Shown here piece by piece: positions 59,155 through 64,000 of a DNA stretch of 64,000 nt. The stretch's first letter is position 1. Each line of letters begins with the position of its first letter. Below the pieces are notes generated by a model. It worked only from the letters and a program-made list of their open reading frames with translations. It ran no database searches and was not told where the DNA came from. This stretch comes from Omphiscola glabra. Lineage: Eukaryota; Mollusca; Gastropoda; Lymnaeidae. The stretch covers positions 24,393,347 through 24,457,346 of the forward strand of contig OZ024798.1 of NCBI GenBank assembly GCA_964017045.1, written 5' to 3'. Both the position numbers and the translations under genes were made by a program.

Positions 59155-59806
59155 TGTGAAGGAAATCGACAAAAGAAAACAAAAAAACAAACAACTACAA
59201 CAGCAACAAAAATTATAATGATTTAAAAAATCAAGTAAGTGGTGCTACTTCTAGTAAAGTCTGAAACTGAACGTGATGCTGCTTAAAATTAGGGAGTCAA
59301 ATCGAAGCAGTTCAAACGATGCACGTCTCTGAAATATACCAACTGCAGAGGACTTGATAAGTTTGTCGAGTTCAAATGATCAGAAGATGAAGTGCCTCTT
59401 TTCAGAGTTGTGGCAGGACAAGATGGCTAAGCGAAATGAGTTTTACACCAGTTGTCCAGTGAGTCCTTCCACAAGATGATGTCATATGGTGAATAAATAA
59501 TCCGGCCGTGGCTGGTTTGCTCACTCGTCAGAGATTGTAACTGTTTTTTTGTTTTTTTTGGGCCGGCTTGTCTGTTACCTTCTCTATTGGTATTTGGCAT
59601 TCATTATGTGGTGGGTGCTGAGCCCAGTGGCACTTCATCACAGGGCGTCTGATGTACTTCTATATTGGCTATACAAAACATTTCATGTAGATAGGATTGC
59701 TTTGAAAGACACGAAGAGGTACCTTTTTCGAAGGCTTATTGAGGTAAAATTATTTCGTGCTTAGAAGAATCTGGTTTTAATTGTCAGAGGAAAGATGGAT
59801 CTTAAA
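59155..59806. other. Unique sequence
   Basis: A frame at 59549-59764 with a hydrophobic start (CYLLYWYLAFIMWW) has no ATG and no recognised family. Nothing else supported. Confidence 0.35.
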
Positions 59807-62800
59807 TGAATAAACTGAAGATGTTTGAAATGCTTTGTGCATAAGATCTTTTGTTTAAAGAGCAACTATTGAGATTAATTAATAAATTGAAGATGTTTGA
59901 AATGCTTTGTGCATAAGATCTTTTGTTTAAAGAGCAACTATTGAGATTAATTAATACATTGAAGATGTTTGAAATGCTTTGTGCATAAGATCTTTTGTTT
60001 AAAGAGCAACTATTGAGATTAATTAATAAATTGAAGATGTTTGAAATGCTTTATGCATAAGATCTTTTGTTTAAAGAGCAACTATTGAGATTAATTAATA
60101 AATTGAAGATGTTTGAAATGCTTTATGCATAAGATCTTTTGTTTAAAGAGCAACTATTGAGATTAATTAATAAATTGAAGATGTTTGAAATGCTTTGTGC
60201 ATAAGATCTTTTGTTTAAAGAGCAACTATTGAGATTAATTAATACATTGGAGATGTTTGAAATGCTTTGTGCATAAGATCTTTTGTTTAAAGAGCAACTA
60301 TTGAGATTAATTAATAAATTGAAGATGTTTGAAATGCTTTGTGCATAAGATCTTTTGTTTAAAGAGCAACTATTGAGATTAATTAATAAATTGAAGATGT
60401 TTGAAATGCTTTATGCATAAGATCTTTTGTTTAAAGAGCAACTATTGAGATTAATTAATAAATTGAAGATGTTTGAAATGCTTTGTGCATAAGATCTTTT
60501 GTTTAAAGAGCAACTATTGAGATTAATTAATAAATTGAAGATGTTTGAAATGCTTTATGCATAAGATCTTTTGTTTAAAGAGCAACTATTGAGATTAATT
60601 AATAAATTGAAGATGTTTGAAATGCTTTGTGCATAAGATCTTTTGTTTAAAGAGCAACTATTGAGATTAATTAATAAATTGGAGATGTTTGAAATGCTTT
60701 ATGCATAAGATCTTTTGTTTAAAGAGCAACTATTGAGATTAATTAATAAATTGAAGATGTTTGAAATGCTTTATGCATAAGATCTTTTGTTTAAAGAGCA
60801 ACTATTGAGATTAATTAATAAATTGGTGATGTTTGAAATGCTTTGTGCATAAGATCTTTTGTTTAAAGAGCAACTATTGAGATTAATTAATACATTGGAG
60901 ATGTTTGAAATGCTTTGTGCATAAGATCTTTTGTTAAAAGAGCAACTATTGAGATTAATTAATAAACTGAAGATGTTTGAAATGCTTTGTGCATAAGATC
61001 TTTTGTTTAAAGAGCAACTATTGAGATTAATTAATAAACTGAAGATGTTTGAAATGCTTTGTGCATAAGATCTTTTGTTTAAAGAGCAACTATTGAGATT
61101 AATTAATAAACTGAAGATGTTTGAAATGCTTTGTGCATAAGATCTTTTGTTTAAAGAGCAACTATTGAGATTAATTAATAAATTGAAGATGTTTGAAATG
61201 CTTTATGCATAAGATCTTTTGTTTAAAGAGCAACTATTGAGATTAATTAATAAACTGAAGATGTTTGAAATGCTTTATGCATAAAATCTTTAGTTTAAAG
61301 AGCAACTATTGAGATTAATTAATAAATTGGTGATGTTTGAAATGCTTTGTGCATAAGATCTTTTGTTTAAAGAGCAACTATTGAGATTAATTAATACATT
61401 GGAGATGTTTGAAATGCTTTGTGCATAACATCTTTTGTTAAAAGAGCAACTATTGAGATTAATTAATAAACTGAAGATGTTTGAAATGCTTTGTGCATAA
61501 GATCTTTTATTTAAAGAGCAACTATTGAGATTAATTAATAAACTGAAGATGTTTGAAATGCTTTGTGCATAAGATCTTTTGTTTAAAGAGCAACTATTGA
61601 GATTAATTAATAAACTGAAGATGTTTGAAATGCTTTGTGCATAAGATCTTTTGTTTAAAGAGCAACTATTGAGATTAATTAATAAATTGAAGATGTTTGA
61701 AATGCTTTATGCATAAGATCTTTTGTTTAAAGAGCAACTATTGAGAATAATTAATAAATTGAAGATGTTTGAAATGCTTTGTGCATAAGATCTTTTGTTT
61801 AAAGAGCAACTATTGAGATTAATTAATACATTGGAGATGTTTGAAATGCTTTATGCATAAGATCTTTTGTTTAAAGAGCAACTATTGAGATTAATTAATA
61901 AATTGAAGATGTTTGAAATGCTTTGTGCATAAGATCTTTTGTTTAAAGAGCAACTATTGAGATTAATTAATAAATTGAAGATGTTTGAAATGCTTTATGC
62001 ATAAGATCTTTTGTTTAAAGAGCAACTATTGGGATTAATTAATAAATTGAAGATGTTTGAAATGCTTTGTGCATAAGATCTTTTGTTTAAAGAGCAACTA
62101 TTGAGATTAATTAATAAATTGAAGATGTTTGAAATGCTTTATGCATAAGATCTTTTGTTTAAAGAGCAACTATTGAGATTAATTAATAAATTGAAGATGT
62201 TTGAAATGCTTTGTGCATAAGATCTTTGTTTAAAGAGCAACTATTGAGATTAATTAATAAATTGGAGATGTTTGAAATGCTTTATGCATAAGATCTTTTG
62301 TTTAAAGAGCAACTATTGAGATTAATTAATAAATTGAAGATGTTTGAAATGCTTTATGCATAAGATCTTTTGTTTAAAGAGCAACTATTGAGATTAATTA
62401 ATAAATTGGTGATGTTTGAAATGCTTTGTGCATAAGATCTTTTGTTTAAAGAGCAACTATTGAGATTAATTAATACATTGGAGATGTTTGAAATGCTTTG
62501 TGCATAAGATCTTTTGTTAAAAGAGCAACTATTGAGATTAATTAATAAACTGAAGATGTTTGAAATGCTTTGTGCATAAGATCTTTTGTTTAAAGAGCAA
62601 CTATTGAGATTAATTAATAAACTGAAGTTTGAAATGCTTTGTGCATAAGATCTTTTGTTTAAAGAGCAACTATTGAGATTAATTAATAAACTGAAGATGT
62701 TTGAAATGCTTTGTGCATAAGATCTTTTGTTTAAAGAGCAACTATTGAGATTAATTAATAAATTGAAGATGTTTGAAATGCTTTATGCATAAGATCTTTT

Positions 62801-64000
62801 GTTTAAAGAGCAACTATTGAGATTAATTAATAAATTGAAGATGTTTGAAATGCTTTGTGCATAAGATCTTTTGTTTAAAGAGCAACTATTGAGATTAATT
62901 AATACATTGGAGATGTTTGAAATGCTTTATGCATAAGATCTTTTGTTTAAAGAGCAACTATTGAGATTAATTAACAAATTGAAGATGTTTGAAATGCTTT
63001 ATGCATAAGATCTTTTGTTTAAAGAGCAACTATTGAGATTAATTAATAAATTGAAGATGTTTGAAATGCTTTATGCATAAGATCTTTTGTTTAAAGAGCA
63101 ACTATTGAGATTAATTAATAAATTGAAGATGTTTGAAATGCTTTGTGCATAAGATCTTTTGTTTAAAGAGCAACTATTGAGATTAATTAATAAATTGAAG
63201 ATGTTTGAAATGCTTTATGCATAAGATCTTTTGTTTAAAGAGCAACTATTGAGATTAATTAATAAATTGAAGATGTTTGAAATGCTTTGTGCATAAGATC
63301 TTTTGTTTAAAGAGCAACTATTGAGATTAATTAATAAATTGGAGATGTTTGAAATGCTTTATGCATAAGATCTTTTGTTTAAAGAGCAACTATTGAGATT
63401 AATTAATAAATTGAAGATGTTTGAAATGCTTTATGCATAAGATCTTTTGTTTAAAGAGCAACTATTGAGATTAATTAATAAATTGGTGATGTTTGAAATG
63501 CTTTGTGCATAAGATCTTTTGTTTAAAGAGCAACTATTGAGATTAATTAATACATTGGAGATGTTTGAAATGCTTTGTGCATAAGATCTTTTGTTAAAAG
63601 AGCAACTATTGAGATTAATTAATAAACTGAAGATGTTTGAAATGCTTTGTGCATAAGATCTTTTGTTTAAAGAGCAACTATTGAGATTAATTAATAAATT
63701 GGTGATGTTTGAAATGCTTTGTGCATAAGATCTTTTGTTTAAAGAGCAACTATTGAGATTAATTAATAAACTGAAGATGTTTGAAATGCTTTGTGCATAA
63801 GATGTTTTGTTTAAAGAGCAACTATTGAGATTAATTAATAAATTGGAGATGTTTGAAATGCTTTATGCATAAGATCTTTTGTTTAAAGAGCAACTATTGA
63901 GATTAATTAATAAACTGAAGATGTTTGAAATGCTTTGTGCATAAGATCTTTTGTTTAAAGAGCAACTATTGAGATTAATTAATAAATTGGTGATGTTTGA
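59807..64000. repeat. 72-bp satellite, at least 58 monomers, runs off the window
   Basis: Monomer AATAAATTGAAGATGTTTGA + AATGCTTTGTGCATAAGATC + TTTTGTTTAAAGAGCAACTA + TTGAGATTAATT. Variable sites: AAATTGAAG / AAACTGAAG / ACATTGGAG / AAATTGGTG, GTGCATAA / ATGCATAA, and TTGTTAAAAG. The TTGGTGAT monomer followed by ACATTGGAG..TTGTTAAAAG recurs at 60823, 61327, 62406 and 63483, revealing a 15-monomer (~1,080-bp) higher-order unit. No extended open frame. Confidence 0.97.

Noticed and set aside
58258..59194. MMFDGKEC-repeat protein on the minus strand
   Set aside because: The complementary plus strand is equally open; the 24-bp unit simply contains no stop in either direction in those frames.
59549..59764. 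Hydrophobic ORF as a membrane protein
   Set aside because: No ATG start and no family resemblance; length is within chance for this composition.

Overview
This window looks like non-coding DNA from an animal nuclear genome. It is AT-rich and has no operons, no bacterial-style gene packing and no convincing complete host gene. It does carry eukaryotic mobile elements: 5'-truncated LINE tails, a tRNA-derived SINE, and hAT transposons with 8-bp target duplications. Four sequences match what I remember of the SPIN ('Space Invader') hAT family, which has been reported from tetrapods, a triatomine bug and the pond snail Lymnaea. The LINE tails, with C-terminal zinc knuckles and finger motifs, resemble mollusc retroelements as I know them. 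My best inference is a mollusc, perhaps a freshwater pulmonate snail; this is not proven by the sequence.

The dominant feature is tandem repetition. About 35 unrelated arrays, with units of 4, 8, 11, 12, 14, 15, 16, 19, 20, 22-26, 28, 30-32, 37-39, 41, 43, 44, 52/53, 66 and 72 bp, add up to roughly 27 kb, about 42% of the window (sum of the intervals listed). The largest are a 39-bp satellite (31381-37351), a 72-bp satellite (59807 to the window edge), an 8-bp CCATCTTT/CCATCTCT array (2291-4860), a 30-bp array (53091-54256) and a 44-bp array of 21 copies (21251-22175). Several show higher-order structure: a 1,639-bp (42-monomer) repeat in the 39-bp satellite, a ~1,080-bp (15-monomer) repeat in the 72-bp satellite, a 150-bp (6 x 25) repeat near 46.5 kb and a 186-bp (6 x 31) repeat near 22.7 kb. 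The long reading frames in these arrays, often open on both strands, follow from periodicity and composition and are not called as genes.

Between the arrays lie: SPIN-like copies at 8447-8642, 14949-15147, 24318-24520 and a half copy at 44557-44643; other hAT elements at 12292-12481, 45010-45381 and 57301-57879, the last still encoding a transposase C-terminus; LINE 3' ends at 7041-7218, 20333-20612, 24789-25014, 44644-45495 and 52155-52500; SINE pieces at 37792-37945 and 56074-56190; and inverted-repeat MITE-like elements at 324-480 and 55034-55291.

Only three non-mobile signals hint at host genes: a CRE/E-box plus TATA promoter-like cluster at 40516-40620, a decayed coding segment at 51530-51702 with two one-base frameshifts, and a 66-codon ORF with a signal-peptide-like start at 8060-8260. 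All are tentative. The genes do not work together in any visible pathway; the window reads as an intergenic or intronic repeat-rich domain.
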